64,000 nt of DNA from HKCCE3408 sp039191215 (lineage in GTDB: Bacteria > Pseudomonadota > Alphaproteobacteria > Rhodobacterales > Rhodobacteraceae): assembly GCA_039191215.1 (NCBI GenBank), contig JBCCXT010000005.1:37177-101176 (forward strand), in the 5' to 3' direction. Of the stretch, positions 52,233 to 60,676 are shown in pieces. Both the position numbers and the translations under genes were made by a program. The notes under the pieces were generated by a model. It saw only the letters and a program-made list of their open reading frames with translations, searched no databases and was not told the origin of the DNA. Numbering within the stretch: position 1 is the stretch's first letter; every line of letters starts with the position of its first letter.

Positions 52233-54722
52233 ATGACCGATATATCTGATCCGATGGCCGATGATCCGCGCCCGACCGATGCGCTGAGCATTGCCGCGTC
52301 AGAGATTGTCGACGATCCAACCGCAGGGGAAGAGTTTGACACAGGGCCCGAGGCCTTGGCGGCGCTGGAGCGCGGCGAAGCGCGGATCGACCCGACCACC
52401 GAAAGCGCCACGATCCCAGAGATCAGGTGGTCAATTGATGCCGACCAGCCCGATTACGCGCATCTGCGAACAAGTGCCGCTGACGCATTGGGCGCTGGCG
52501 CTGCAGCTGCCCTCAATTGGCCGGTTTGGCAGCTATTGATGCGCGCCAACCGCTTCAAACCGACCGGCAAGGACGGGCTCGTGGCCTTCGGTCTGCGCGG
52601 GGCGAAACTCAGCGGCGCGGACAGCCAAGCCGGCCTGGCCGAGGTCAGCTTTGAAGACATCCGACCGAACCACGCGGATTTCAACTGCACGCTTGGCATA
52701 GTCGACACAAATGCCCGCACCTTCCGGGCCTATCGCGGCTCGACCGTGCCGAACAAAAAGTGGATGCGAAACTACTATAAGATCGTCCATAACCTGCCAA
52801 CCGACAGGCCCGATACCAAATGCAATCTGCTGCCGACAGGCTGCTACATCTATCGCGTGGCCAGCCATAGCGGCGGCAAGATCAAACCGGCCCTGCGGAT
52901 GACCAACCCCGACGATCTGACCCAAGACGCGGCCTGCACCGTGCTGCGGACATCCGAAGACCTGGCCTTCAGCCATGATGATCTGTGGGACAAAACCACG
53001 CCTTACGACAACATCCACTGCGCCTATTCGGAAAGCTCGTTCTCGTCGGCGGGCTGCCAGACGATCAAAGGCGCCGACAAGTCCGGCGCCTGGGGCGATT
53101 TTCAAAAGGTGATCGGCGATTTGGGCCAGGGTGCCCGGATCGACTATGTCTTGCTGACGGGGCGCGAAGTTGCCATTGCGGCCGCCATCATAGCGGCCGG
53201 TCAGCAGGACGACACAGCCCTGGTGGACGCCTGCTTGGGCCGGCTCCGGGTCGGATCGGAAGGCCCCGACGTGGTTGCGATGCAAAAAAAGCTGGGCTTC
53301 CGGGGCTCTGGCTATTTCGGCCCGGTGACGAAAGTTGCCGTGACCAAATCAGAAGATGCGCATGGCCGCGACAGCGATGGCATCTATGCGCCCGCCGATG
53401 ATCTGGCAACCGGCTGGCAAGTCTTTGGCGCAGCACAAAGCCCTGCTGCTGCAGACCCGGGCCCGGCGCCTGAGCCGCAACCTGATCCCGCACCGACCGG
53501 CCCGATCACGCTTAGTCTGGCGGGCGCAGCCAACGGCGCTCGGGCCGGTGTGGCCACATCCCCCGACACGGTGACGCTGCTTGCCGAGCCTGGCACGCCG
53601 TTGAATATCGCCGCTGATCTGACGCTCAATGCGCGCGGCGGTGATGTGCCACTGAGGCTAAATGCGGCCATCGAAGGCGCGGTCCCCGGTATTGTGTTGG
53701 AATTGCAGCTAACCGCGCGTGCCGCACAGAGCACGCCGAGTGCCGCCGCGACAGCCGAGACACGGCCCGAAGCCACTAGTAGTGGTGCTTTGCTTACGAC
53801 CGAGCGGATCGATGCCTTTCTGCCGCGTGCCCTGCCCGAATACCGCGCGATCTTTGTCGAGGAAGGTGCGGACATACTGGCGCGCTACGGCTTGACTGCC
53901 AATCCACGCAGATTGTCGCAATTCTTAGCCCAAATCTCACACGAATCCGGTGGGTTACGGCTGAAATCGGAAAGCCTGAATTACAGCGCAACACGGCTAA
54001 CCGAAGTGTGGCCGAACCGCTTTCCGACCGAGGCCGATGCCGCGCCCTTTGCTGGCAATGAGGAGGCGCTTGGCAACGAGGTCTATGGCGGCAGACTTGG
54101 TAATAGCGAGCCCGGCGACGGGTTCCGCTTTCGCGGGCGGGGCATGATCCAGCTGACGGGCCGAGACAATTACAAACGCTTCAGCAGCCTCGTCGGCGTC
54201 GATCTGGTCACCGATCCGGACCGCGCCGCAGATCCCAAAACCGCCCTGCTGGTCGCCGCGGAGTTTTGGGCCGGGGCAAAACGCTCGGGCGAGCGGTCGA
54301 TGAATGCGCTGGCCGATGACGACAAGCTGCGCGCGATCACTTACCGGATCAATGGCGGCTTCACCAATCTCGACCATCGCGCCGCCGAGCTTGCCCGCGC
54401 CAAGAGCATTTTCGGCGATATCAACACGCCGGTTGCGCGGGCGATCACCGATCGCGGCGACAATGACGACCAGGTCCGCACCCTGCAGCTTTTGCTGATC
54501 GAGCACCGCGTTCTGCGCGGCAAGGTCGATGGCAAATTTGGCAATGGGACGTACAAAGGCCTGTTTGCATTCAAAAATGCCAGGCGGATGGAGGGCGCAG
54601 GTTACGCAGATGCCGCGACGTTCAGCGCCCTTCGCGATGCCGCCCGCCCGGCTGAGACAACCGAGGCGATGACGGCCCTGCCCTCGACCGAGGATGAGCC
54701 CGAACCAGTCCGCCCGTTTTAA
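52233..54722 (+). CDS. multidomain peptidoglycan enzyme: LDT-like, GH19 and peptidoglycan-binding domains
   Basis: 829 residues without a signal peptide. Residues 60-315 contain a domain with FNCTLGIVDTNARTFRAYRG, NLLPTGCYIYRVASHSGG and IHCAYSESSFSSAGCQTIKG; His262 and Cys275 in SAGC recall the HxnSHGC site of YkuD L,D-transpeptidases, but this is only a resemblance. Residues 330-400 have a degenerate peptidoglycan-binding repeat (VGSEGPDVVAMQKKLGF). After a Pro/Ala linker, 520-735 is a GH19 lysozyme/endolysin domain (FLAQISHESGGLRLKSESLN with Glu571; FRFRGRGMIQLTGRDNYKRF). A second binding repeat (DQVRTLQLLLIEHRVLRGKV) ends the protein. Probably co-transcribed with the CHAT gene. Confidence 0.85.
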   Translation: MTDISDPMADDPRPTDALSIAASEIVDDPTAGEEFDTGPEALAALERGEARIDPTTESATIPEIRWSIDADQPDYAHLRTSAADALGAGAAAALNWPVWQLLMRANRFKPTGKDGLVAFGLRGAKLSGADSQAGLAEVSFEDIRPNHADFNCTLGIVDTNARTFRAYRGSTVPNKKWMRNYYKIVHNLPTDRPDTKCNLLPTGCYIYRVASHSGGKIKPALRMTNPDDLTQDAACTVLRTSEDLAFSHDDLWDKTTPYDNIHCAYSESSFSSAGCQTIKGADKSGAWGDFQKVIGDLGQGARIDYVLLTGREVAIAAAIIAAGQQDDTALVDACLGRLRVGSEGPDVVAMQKKLGFRGSGYFGPVTKVAVTKSEDAHGRDSDGIYAPADDLATGWQVFGAAQSPAAADPGPAPEPQPDPAPTGPITLSLAGAANGARAGVATSPDTVTLLAEPGTPLNIAADLTLNARGGDVPLRLNAAIEGAVPGIVLELQLTARAAQSTPSAAATAETRPEATSSGALLTTERIDAFLPRALPEYRAIFVEEGADILARYGLTANPRRLSQFLAQISHESGGLRLKSESLNYSATRLTEVWPNRFPTEADAAPFAGNEEALGNEVYGGRLGNSEPGDGFRFRGRGMIQLTGRDNYKRFSSLVGVDLVTDPDRAADPKTALLVAAEFWAGAKRSGERSMNALADDDKLRAITYRINGGFTNLDHRAAELARAKSIFGDINTPVARAITDRGDNDDQVRTLQLLLIEHRVLRGKVDGKFGNGTYKGLFAFKNARRMEGAGYADAATFSALRDAARPAETTEAMTALPSTEDEPEPVRPF

Positions 54723-54751
54723 GTGATGCTGCCGGCTAGGCCGGTCTAGCG

Positions 54752-55543
54752 TTAAAGATCGATCGCCAGGATGAAGTCGCGTGCCCGCTCCGCCAGGCGC
54801 GACTTCACGATCGGGGCAACCTCAGAAAAGATCGGCTGGTCGACCGACATTTTGGTCTCGAAATGCCGCAGATCTGCCCGGTCGGTGGAAAATTTGAAAA
54901 ACAGCACCTGGTTGACCGCGCGCTCTGCGTTGAGCTCGAACCCGATGAGTTTGATGCGCGGTGTGCCGTCGACCTCATCGACATGGGCGACCTGAAACTG
55001 GTTCGCGCTGGCGCGCTGTGACGTGCGGTTGAAAAGCGTGATCCAGGGGCTGCCCGCATCCATGTTTTTCAGCCCGTCGAGAACCTGAATGATTGTCGCG
55101 GACGCTCCGGCAGGGCCAAGGGCGGCGGTCACAATCGGGATGATCTCATCATGCACACTGGCCTGCGCGCCGGAAAGTTTGCGCAAGGTATGGGTGCCCT
55201 CTTCGCGGATCCAGCCGATGCGCGACATCACATCGACATAGATCGCATACCAATCCGTCGACGTGGCTTGCGGGTTGGTCTCGATCTGCTTGTCGGCAAC
55301 TTGTTGGGCAAATAGAAAGGCGTTCGAGATTGCCTCTTTCACCTCGCCGTCGATCCCGCCGGAAAAGGACGCGATCTGCGAGCCGACCGTCACCGCCAAT
55401 TCGGGCGCGTCGAAATTCGGAAAAGCACCGGCTTCTTCCTCAATCCCGGCGACGGCGCGGCGACTATGGAAATCGGGCAAGGGCGTATCTTCGACAAAAC
55501 GCGCGGTTTCGATCAACAGCTCTGGGTCATGGTCTTGGGTCAT
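54752..55543 (-). CDS. hypothetical protein, possible module partner
   Basis: 263 residues, start ATG at 55543 with GAAGG eight bases upstream. No signal peptide or membrane helix. The middle (residues 70-180) is helical, with AISNAFLFAQQVADKQIETN, STDWYAIYVDVMSRIGWIRE and a Gly/Ala-rich TAALGPAGASATIIQVLDGL; the C-terminal part (ASANQFQVAHVDEVDGTPRI, then KLIGFELNAERAVNQVLFFK) looks beta-rich. Family not recognised. It converges on the cell-wall enzyme gene with 29 bases between and diverges from the LacI gene. It may belong to the CHAT module as a regulator, immunity or pore-type protein, or be independent. Confidence 0.65.
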   Translation of the reverse strand: MTQDHDPELLIETARFVEDTPLPDFHSRRAVAGIEEEAGAFPNFDAPELAVTVGSQIASFSGGIDGEVKEAISNAFLFAQQVADKQIETNPQATSTDWYAIYVDVMSRIGWIREEGTHTLRKLSGAQASVHDEIIPIVTAALGPAGASATIIQVLDGLKNMDAGSPWITLFNRTSQRASANQFQVAHVDEVDGTPRIKLIGFELNAERAVNQVLFFKFSTDRADLRHFETKMSVDQPIFSEVAPIVKSRLAERARDFILAIDL

Positions 55544-55653
55544 ATTGATTGCCTTCAAAACTAGGGGCTAACCCAGTTAGATCGGGAAAAATCAGACGTG
55601 GCAAGGCAGGGGATTCCGTACTCAGCCAGATATTTTCGTTGCAAAAGCTCTTG

Positions 55654-55669
55654 CCGAAACCGGTTTCGG
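55654..55669. promoter_or_regulatory. LacI-family operator
   Basis: CCGAAACCGGTTTCGG is a perfect 16-bp palindrome with the central CG typical of LacI-family sites, 32 bases before the LacI-type gene start. It should mediate autoregulation and control of the sugar-uptake operon read through from it. Confidence 0.85.
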
Positions 55670-55701
55670 AGTGCTTCCTGAGTCGCAAGGGAGGATTCGC
55701 C

Positions 55702-56829
55702 ATGGCTGCTAAGCCAGTGGCGCAAGACGGTTTTAAGGCCGGTCGGCGCACAACAATCGCAGATGTGTCAAGCGCGTTGGGCCTGACCAAGGGCACGGTC
55801 AGTCGCGCGCTCAACGGCTATCCCGATATCTCTGATGCGACGCGTTTGCGGGTGGAGCGCGCGGCCGAGCGTTTGGGATACCGCCCGCTATCACACGCGC
55901 AAGCAATCCGTACCGGTCGTGTCCGTTCGCTCGGCCTGGTTTTACAGATTGACGAGCATGACGCGCATGCGCCGTTTTTGACTGATTTTCTCGCCGGCGT
56001 CAGTGAGGCAGCTAGTGCGGAAAACTGGACCCTTGCGGTGGCAACCGCCAATAGCGACAGCGATATGCGCCGTACCCTGCAGCGCATGACCGAGGACCAT
56101 AAAGCTGACGGGTATATCCTGCCGCGCACGCGCATGGAAGACCCGCGCGTTGCTTATTTGCGCGGCGCCGGTGTGCCATTTATCCTTTACGGCCGCACCG
56201 ATGATCCGGAGGGTTGCGCGTGGTATGACACAAGCGGCGAGGTGTCGATGCGCGCGGCGGTTGCGCGGCTTTTTGGGCTGGGCCATCGACGGATCGGCTT
56301 TGTTGGCGGCGGTCGCGAATACACCTACACCGTCTTGCGCCACCAGGGCTATTTACGCGGCATGGCTGACATGGGGCTGACGTCAGAGCCGGGTTTGCAG
56401 CGATTTGATGCACGCCGCACAAGCGAAGCGTCGGAGGCAACTGAGGCGTTGATGTGCCAGGACCTGCCGCCCACAGCGATCATCTTCGCCACCGATGAGG
56501 CCGCGATGGGCGCCTATCCGGTGGCCGACAGGCTGGGGCTGACAATCGGCGCTGATCTGTCGATCATCGGCTATGACGGCATACCGGAAGGTGAGTTCGC
56601 CCAACCGCCGCTGACCACATGCGTGGTTGATGCCCGCCGTGCCGGGACCCGCCTTGCGGAGCTGTTCATTCAGCTTGTGCGCGGCACGAAGCCAGAGGAT
56701 TTACGCGAAGAGGAGACCGCGCGATTTGTCAGCCGCGGCACTGATCGCGCACCCACCCGTTCGCCCGCAGAACTTGGTCGGCTTATCGCCAGCAAGTCTG
56801 CGGTCCGTTCTACTGAAAGAGTCAACTAA
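55702..56829 (+). CDS. LacI-family transcriptional regulator
   Basis: 375 residues. N-terminal helix-turn-helix TIADVSSALGLTKGTVSRAL then NGYPDISDATRLRVERAAER; hinge helix around SHAQAIRTGRVRSLGLV; then a periplasmic-binding-protein-like sugar sensor (FGLGHRRIGFVGGG, IIFATDEAAMGAYPVADRLG, DLSIIGYDGIPEGEFAQPPL then TTCVV). The start ATG has GGGAGG seven bases upstream. It leads the sugar-uptake operon with 14 bases to the binding protein gene, and a perfect palindromic operator lies just upstream. Probably a repressor released by the imported sugar. Confidence 0.95.
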   Translation: MAAKPVAQDGFKAGRRTTIADVSSALGLTKGTVSRALNGYPDISDATRLRVERAAERLGYRPLSHAQAIRTGRVRSLGLVLQIDEHDAHAPFLTDFLAGVSEAASAENWTLAVATANSDSDMRRTLQRMTEDHKADGYILPRTRMEDPRVAYLRGAGVPFILYGRTDDPEGCAWYDTSGEVSMRAAVARLFGLGHRRIGFVGGGREYTYTVLRHQGYLRGMADMGLTSEPGLQRFDARRTSEASEATEALMCQDLPPTAIIFATDEAAMGAYPVADRLGLTIGADLSIIGYDGIPEGEFAQPPLTTCVVDARRAGTRLAELFIQLVRGTKPEDLREEETARFVSRGTDRAPTRSPAELGRLIASKSAVRSTERVN

Positions 56830-56843
56830 ATTGGGAGGTTCAA

Positions 56844-58181
56844 TTGACCTTTAACACAAAAACTCGACTGCTCACCGGGGCCGCAGCGCTGGCGCTGCTT
56901 GCATCCGGCGTCCAGGCCGACGAGATCCGGTTTTGGACGACCGAAGAACAGCCCGAGCGGCTGGCCCGCCAAGAAGCGCTCGCTGAGCAGTTCCAGGCGG
57001 CGACTGGTCATAGCGTTCAGGTGATCCCGGTCACTGAAAGTGACATGGGCACGCGCGCCACGGCAGCCTTTGCTGCGGGCGATCTGCCCGATGTGATCTA
57101 CCACCCGCTGCAATTTGCCCTGCCCTGGGCCGAGGCCGGCATTCTTGATCCCGACGCGGCCACAGAAGTGATCGAGGATCTGGGTGAAGACACATTTGCA
57201 CCCGGCGCCCTGGCCATGGCCGATTTCGAAGGCAGCTACGCCTCTGTGCCGGTTGATGGCTGGACGCAGATGCTCGTCTACCGGGCCGATCTGTTCGAAG
57301 AGGCGGGCCTGGAGCCGCCGACAAGTTATGCCAACGTGATGGCCGCGGTCGAAGCGCTGCATAACCCGCCGGAAATGTATGGCTTTGTGGCGGCCACGAA
57401 GGTGGACGAGAACTTCATGAGCCAGGTGCTCGAGCATGTCTTTCTGGCCAATGGCGTAAGCCCTGTGGGCCCTGACGGGTTCCAGCCGCTTGACGAGGCA
57501 GCCACAATCGAAGTGCTGGAATTCTATCGCGGCATTGCCGAAGCCTCGCCCCCGGGTGAGCTTTACTGGGATCAGTCCCGCACGCTCTACTTCTCGGGCA
57601 ATGCGGCGATGATCATCTGGTCGCCCTTCATCCTCGACGAATTGGCCGGACTGCGCGACAGCGCACCGCCGACGATCAACGATGATCCGACCTCAAGCGA
57701 GCTGGCGAGCCTCACCGGCGTTGTCACCACCTTCTCCGGCCCGTCAAACCCCGATGGCGCTGCTTGGGGTGATGTCCGCTATTTCGGTATCACGTCGGAT
57801 GCGAACACGGATGTGGCGGCCGAGTTCGTCGCATTCTCGATGTCGGACGGCTACACCGAAACGCTGGCCATTGCACCTGAAGGCAAGTTCCCGGTGCGCA
57901 ACGGCACGGCCGAAAATCCGACCGAGTATGCCGATGCTTGGGCCACGCTTGACGTGGGCATCGACCGCCGCGCGCCGCTTGGCGATCTGTACGATCCGGC
58001 GATGATCGAAGAGATCGTGGCGGGCCTTGATGTGGCACAGCGTTGGGGCGTGGCCGAAGGCCAGCTTGCACTGGCCAGCCTGATGATCAACAGCCAGGCC
58101 ATCAACCGCATCGTGCGCGCCTATATCGACGGCCCCGCTGCCGTGGCGCAGATGAACGAAGAGCTTGGCGCGATTGAATGA
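56844..58181 (+). CDS. CUT1-family sugar-binding protein
   Basis: 445 residues from a TTG at 56844, fixed by GGGAGG five bases upstream. Signal peptide TFNTKTRLLTGAAALALLAS then GVQADE; the mature protein opens EIRFWTTEEQPERLARQEAL and has the family-1 pattern (ATAAFAAGDLPDVIYH, PVDGWTQMLVYRADLFEEAG, LYFSGNAAMIIWSPFILDEL). Delivers a sugar or sugar-like osmolyte to the two permeases behind it. The hydrolase encoded in the operon suggests a glycosylated small molecule as substrate. Confidence 0.93.
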   Translation: MTFNTKTRLLTGAAALALLASGVQADEIRFWTTEEQPERLARQEALAEQFQAATGHSVQVIPVTESDMGTRATAAFAAGDLPDVIYHPLQFALPWAEAGILDPDAATEVIEDLGEDTFAPGALAMADFEGSYASVPVDGWTQMLVYRADLFEEAGLEPPTSYANVMAAVEALHNPPEMYGFVAATKVDENFMSQVLEHVFLANGVSPVGPDGFQPLDEAATIEVLEFYRGIAEASPPGELYWDQSRTLYFSGNAAMIIWSPFILDELAGLRDSAPPTINDDPTSSELASLTGVVTTFSGPSNPDGAAWGDVRYFGITSDANTDVAAEFVAFSMSDGYTETLAIAPEGKFPVRNGTAENPTEYADAWATLDVGIDRRAPLGDLYDPAMIEEIVAGLDVAQRWGVAEGQLALASLMINSQAINRIVRAYIDGPAAVAQMNEELGAIE

Positions 58182-58190
58182 GCGCCCCTG

Positions 58191-58214
58191 GCCGGCCCCA
58201 AAAACGGGGCCGGC
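58191..58214 (+). promoter_or_regulatory. intercistronic hairpin after the binding protein gene
   Basis: GCCGGCCCC (58191-58199) pairs with GGGGCCGGC (58206-58214) and is followed by TTT, ten bases past the stop. It would act as a partial terminator and mRNA stabiliser, giving more binding protein than permease. Confidence 0.75.
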
Positions 58215-58238
58215 TTTCCCCAAGTTTTGATGTGACTC

Positions 58239-59471
58239 ATGTCTGACCCGATCCCGCCCAAAGGCACAACGCAGCTCGCAAAACGCGAAGCGCGGCTTGC
58301 CTTCGGCCTTTTGGCCCCGACCCTCATCAGCGTGGCGCTGGTGGTGATCCTTCCGCTTCTGGCGATTTTCTGGATCAGTTTCAAACCTGTGGGTCTGGCC
58401 GACCTGCGCCCGCCCGCACCCGTGGTCCGCGAGCAAGTCCGCGGCGAAGGTGACGAGCTGCGGGTTGAATACCGCCTGCGCAATTCCAGCCGAGATCGCG
58501 CAATCACCGATGTGGTGATTATCGACACGCTTCCCGACACTGTCGAAGTGGCCGGCGATCTGCCCGAAGTCTGCACCATCGACGGCCGCGTCTTGACCTG
58601 CCGGATCGATGAGGTGCCCGGTGGCTACAACGAACGCCTGATCGTGCCACTCAGCGCTGATGATGCTGATGCCGCCGAGGAAGCTGCCGAGGAAAACGAG
58701 CCCGTCGTCACCGGCAGCAGTGAAAACATCCTGACAAATGCCACGTTCACCTTCGAAAATTTCGTGCGCGTATTCGACGGCGGAGAGTTCTGGCGCACCC
58801 TTGGGGTGACGCTTTTCTACACCTTCTTCGGCACAATCGGCGCGATCCTTCTGGGTCTGTTCTCAGCCATGCTACTGGATCGCGATTTCCGCGGCAAAGG
58901 GATCATGCGCGGTCTGTTCCTATTTCCTTACGTGGCCCCGATCATCGCTGTGGCCTTCACCTGGATCATCCTCTTTGATCCGTTCTCGGGCTCGGTCAAT
59001 GCGCTGCTTGTGCAGATGGGTGTGACCACCGAGACGATCAATTTCTTCGGCCAGAGGCCAACGGCGCTGTTTATGGTGACGATATTTGCGATGTGGGGAT
59101 ATTTCCCGCTTTGTTTTCTCTTCATCCTGGCTCGGATGCAGTCCATCCCCGAAGACATGTATGAGGCCGCAGAGATGGATGGCGCGAGCCCGTTCCAACA
59201 ATTCTGGTACCTATCCGTGCCGCAGCTTTTGGGCATTTTGTCGGTGCTTTTCCTTCTGCGCTTCATCTGGACCTTCAACAAGTTCGACGACATCTTCCTG
59301 TTGACCGGTGGTAATGCCGGAACGCGGACATTGACGGTCAGCGTCTATGAACAGGCCTTTGCGGTCTCCAATATCGGGGCTGGGGCGGCGGTGGCCGTGG
59401 TGATCTTCTTCTGCCTGGTCATTTTCAGCTTCTTCTTCTTTCGTTTCCTCAGCCGGGAGGAAGGCTTATGA
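58239..59471 (+). CDS. CUT1 sugar permease (MalF-like) with an extra periplasmic domain
   Basis: 410 residues, about 100 more than a standard permease. TM1 at about 20-48 (AFGLLAPTLISVALVVILPL then LAIFWISF) is followed by a soluble insert at about 55-165 with a DUF11-like beta pattern (ELRVEYRLRNSSRDRAITDV then VIIDTLPD) and two cysteines (112 and 121) that could form a disulfide, then an acidic linker (DDADAAEEAAEENE). The normal permease resumes with NFVRVFDGGEFWRTLGVTLF; the EAA loop is SIPEDMYEAAEMDGASPFQQ then FWYLSVP. The insert takes the position of the MalF P2 loop, which contacts the binding protein. Overlaps the next permease by four bases. Confidence 0.9.
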   Translation: MSDPIPPKGTTQLAKREARLAFGLLAPTLISVALVVILPLLAIFWISFKPVGLADLRPPAPVVREQVRGEGDELRVEYRLRNSSRDRAITDVVIIDTLPDTVEVAGDLPEVCTIDGRVLTCRIDEVPGGYNERLIVPLSADDADAAEEAAEENEPVVTGSSENILTNATFTFENFVRVFDGGEFWRTLGVTLFYTFFGTIGAILLGLFSAMLLDRDFRGKGIMRGLFLFPYVAPIIAVAFTWIILFDPFSGSVNALLVQMGVTTETINFFGQRPTALFMVTIFAMWGYFPLCFLFILARMQSIPEDMYEAAEMDGASPFQQFWYLSVPQLLGILSVLFLLRFIWTFNKFDDIFLLTGGNAGTRTLTVSVYEQAFAVSNIGAGAAVAVVIFFCLVIFSFFFFRFLSREEGL

Positions 59472-60676
59472 GCGCCCTTTACCGCGGTACAATCTCAGCC
59501 CCGTTGCTGGGGGCGGTCTGGATGATCGTGCTGGCAACAACGGTTGCGGTTGCGATGTCGTTTGCTACGGGCGACCCGTTTCGCCCGGTGATCTGGGCGG
59601 CGTTCTTGTGGGGCGCGGCCATGGGCGGGGTGATGGTTCTGCGACTGGCCGGACCGGCCGGGCAGTGGATCGTCGCAGCGCTCGTTCTGGCCGGAACGCT
59701 TCTGGGCGTCGGCCCGATGCAGATCGAAGCAGGGCCGATTGCGACGGCGTTTGCCGGTGCCGTCCTGGGGGTTGCGTTCGCCCGCTCGATGGTTTGGATC
59801 ATTGGCGACTTGCCGACCGGAGAGTTGACGCGGCATGAATTTGAACATGCCTCAATCAGGTTTCTGACCGCGTTCGGCTTTGTCTTCTTCGTCGCGATCG
59901 TCTTGATCCCGTTCTATGTGATGGTCATGACCAGCTTGAAGAACCAAGCTGATTTGATGGCCAATCCGCTGGATTTCTCGATCGATCTGAGCCAGGGCGC
60001 TGAGCTTTTCCGCAGCTATACCGAGCTTCTGACCGAGTTCAGCTTTGGCCGCTATCTGTGGACCTCGTTCTTTGTCTCAGTGCTCACGGTTGCGATCACT
60101 TTGGCCTTCTCGATCCCCGGCGCCTATGCCATTGCGCGGCTGCGGTTCAAAGGCCAGGCGATCATGTCCCGGTCGATCTTGCTGATCTATATGGTGCCGA
60201 TGATCGTTCTGGCCCTGCCGATCTACATCGCGTTTTCGATCACGGGCCTGCGCAACACGATCTTTGGCATCATACTGATCTATCCGGTCACCACCATCCC
60301 GGTGGCACTTTACATGCTGCAGGGCTATTTCCGGGGCTTGCCGGCCGAGGTCGAAGAGGCGGGCCTGATGGATGGGCTGACGCGCTTGGCAGTGATCTGG
60401 AAGATCACCCTGCCGCTCAGCCTGCCGGCGCTGGCTTCGGTGTCGCTTTATGTCTTCATGATCGCGTGGAACGAGTTCCTGCTGGCGTTCATGCTGCTCG
60501 ACGATCCGACTAAGTTCACGCTCACGCGCGGCATCGCCTCGCTCAACTCCTCTGAGATCCCGCGCCAGCACCTGATGGCCGGGGCGGTGATCGCCACATT
60601 GCCGATCATGGCAATCTTCCTGGGGCTGGAACGGTTCATGACCAAAGGCCTGACAGCCGGATCGGTGAAGGGATGA
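59468..60676 (+). CDS. CUT1 sugar permease (MalG-like) with extra N-terminal helices
   Basis: 402 residues. The MalG-type core (ending ERFMTKGLTAGSVKG) starts at about 125 with FLTAFGFVFFVAIVLIPFYV; the EAA loop is LPAEVEEAGLMDGLTRLAVI followed by WKITLPL. In front are about four additional hydrophobic segments within residues 8-112 (for example AVWMIVLATTVAVAMSFATG), not found in simple MalG proteins. Pairs with the preceding permease. Overlaps the hydrolase gene by four bases (ATGA). Confidence 0.9.
   Translation: MSALYRGTISAPLLGAVWMIVLATTVAVAMSFATGDPFRPVIWAAFLWGAAMGGVMVLRLAGPAGQWIVAALVLAGTLLGVGPMQIEAGPIATAFAGAVLGVAFARSMVWIIGDLPTGELTRHEFEHASIRFLTAFGFVFFVAIVLIPFYVMVMTSLKNQADLMANPLDFSIDLSQGAELFRSYTELLTEFSFGRYLWTSFFVSVLTVAITLAFSIPGAYAIARLRFKGQAIMSRSILLIYMVPMIVLALPIYIAFSITGLRNTIFGIILIYPVTTIPVALYMLQGYFRGLPAEVEEAGLMDGLTRLAVIWKITLPLSLPALASVSLYVFMIAWNEFLLAFMLLDDPTKFTLTRGIASLNSSEIPRQHLMAGAVIATLPIMAIFLGLERFMTKGLTAGSVKG

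Noticed and set aside
52233..54722. Prophage hypothesis based on the endolysin-like GH19 domain
   Set aside because: No capsid, tail, integrase, holin or terminase genes nearby, and neighbours are normal chromosomal operons.
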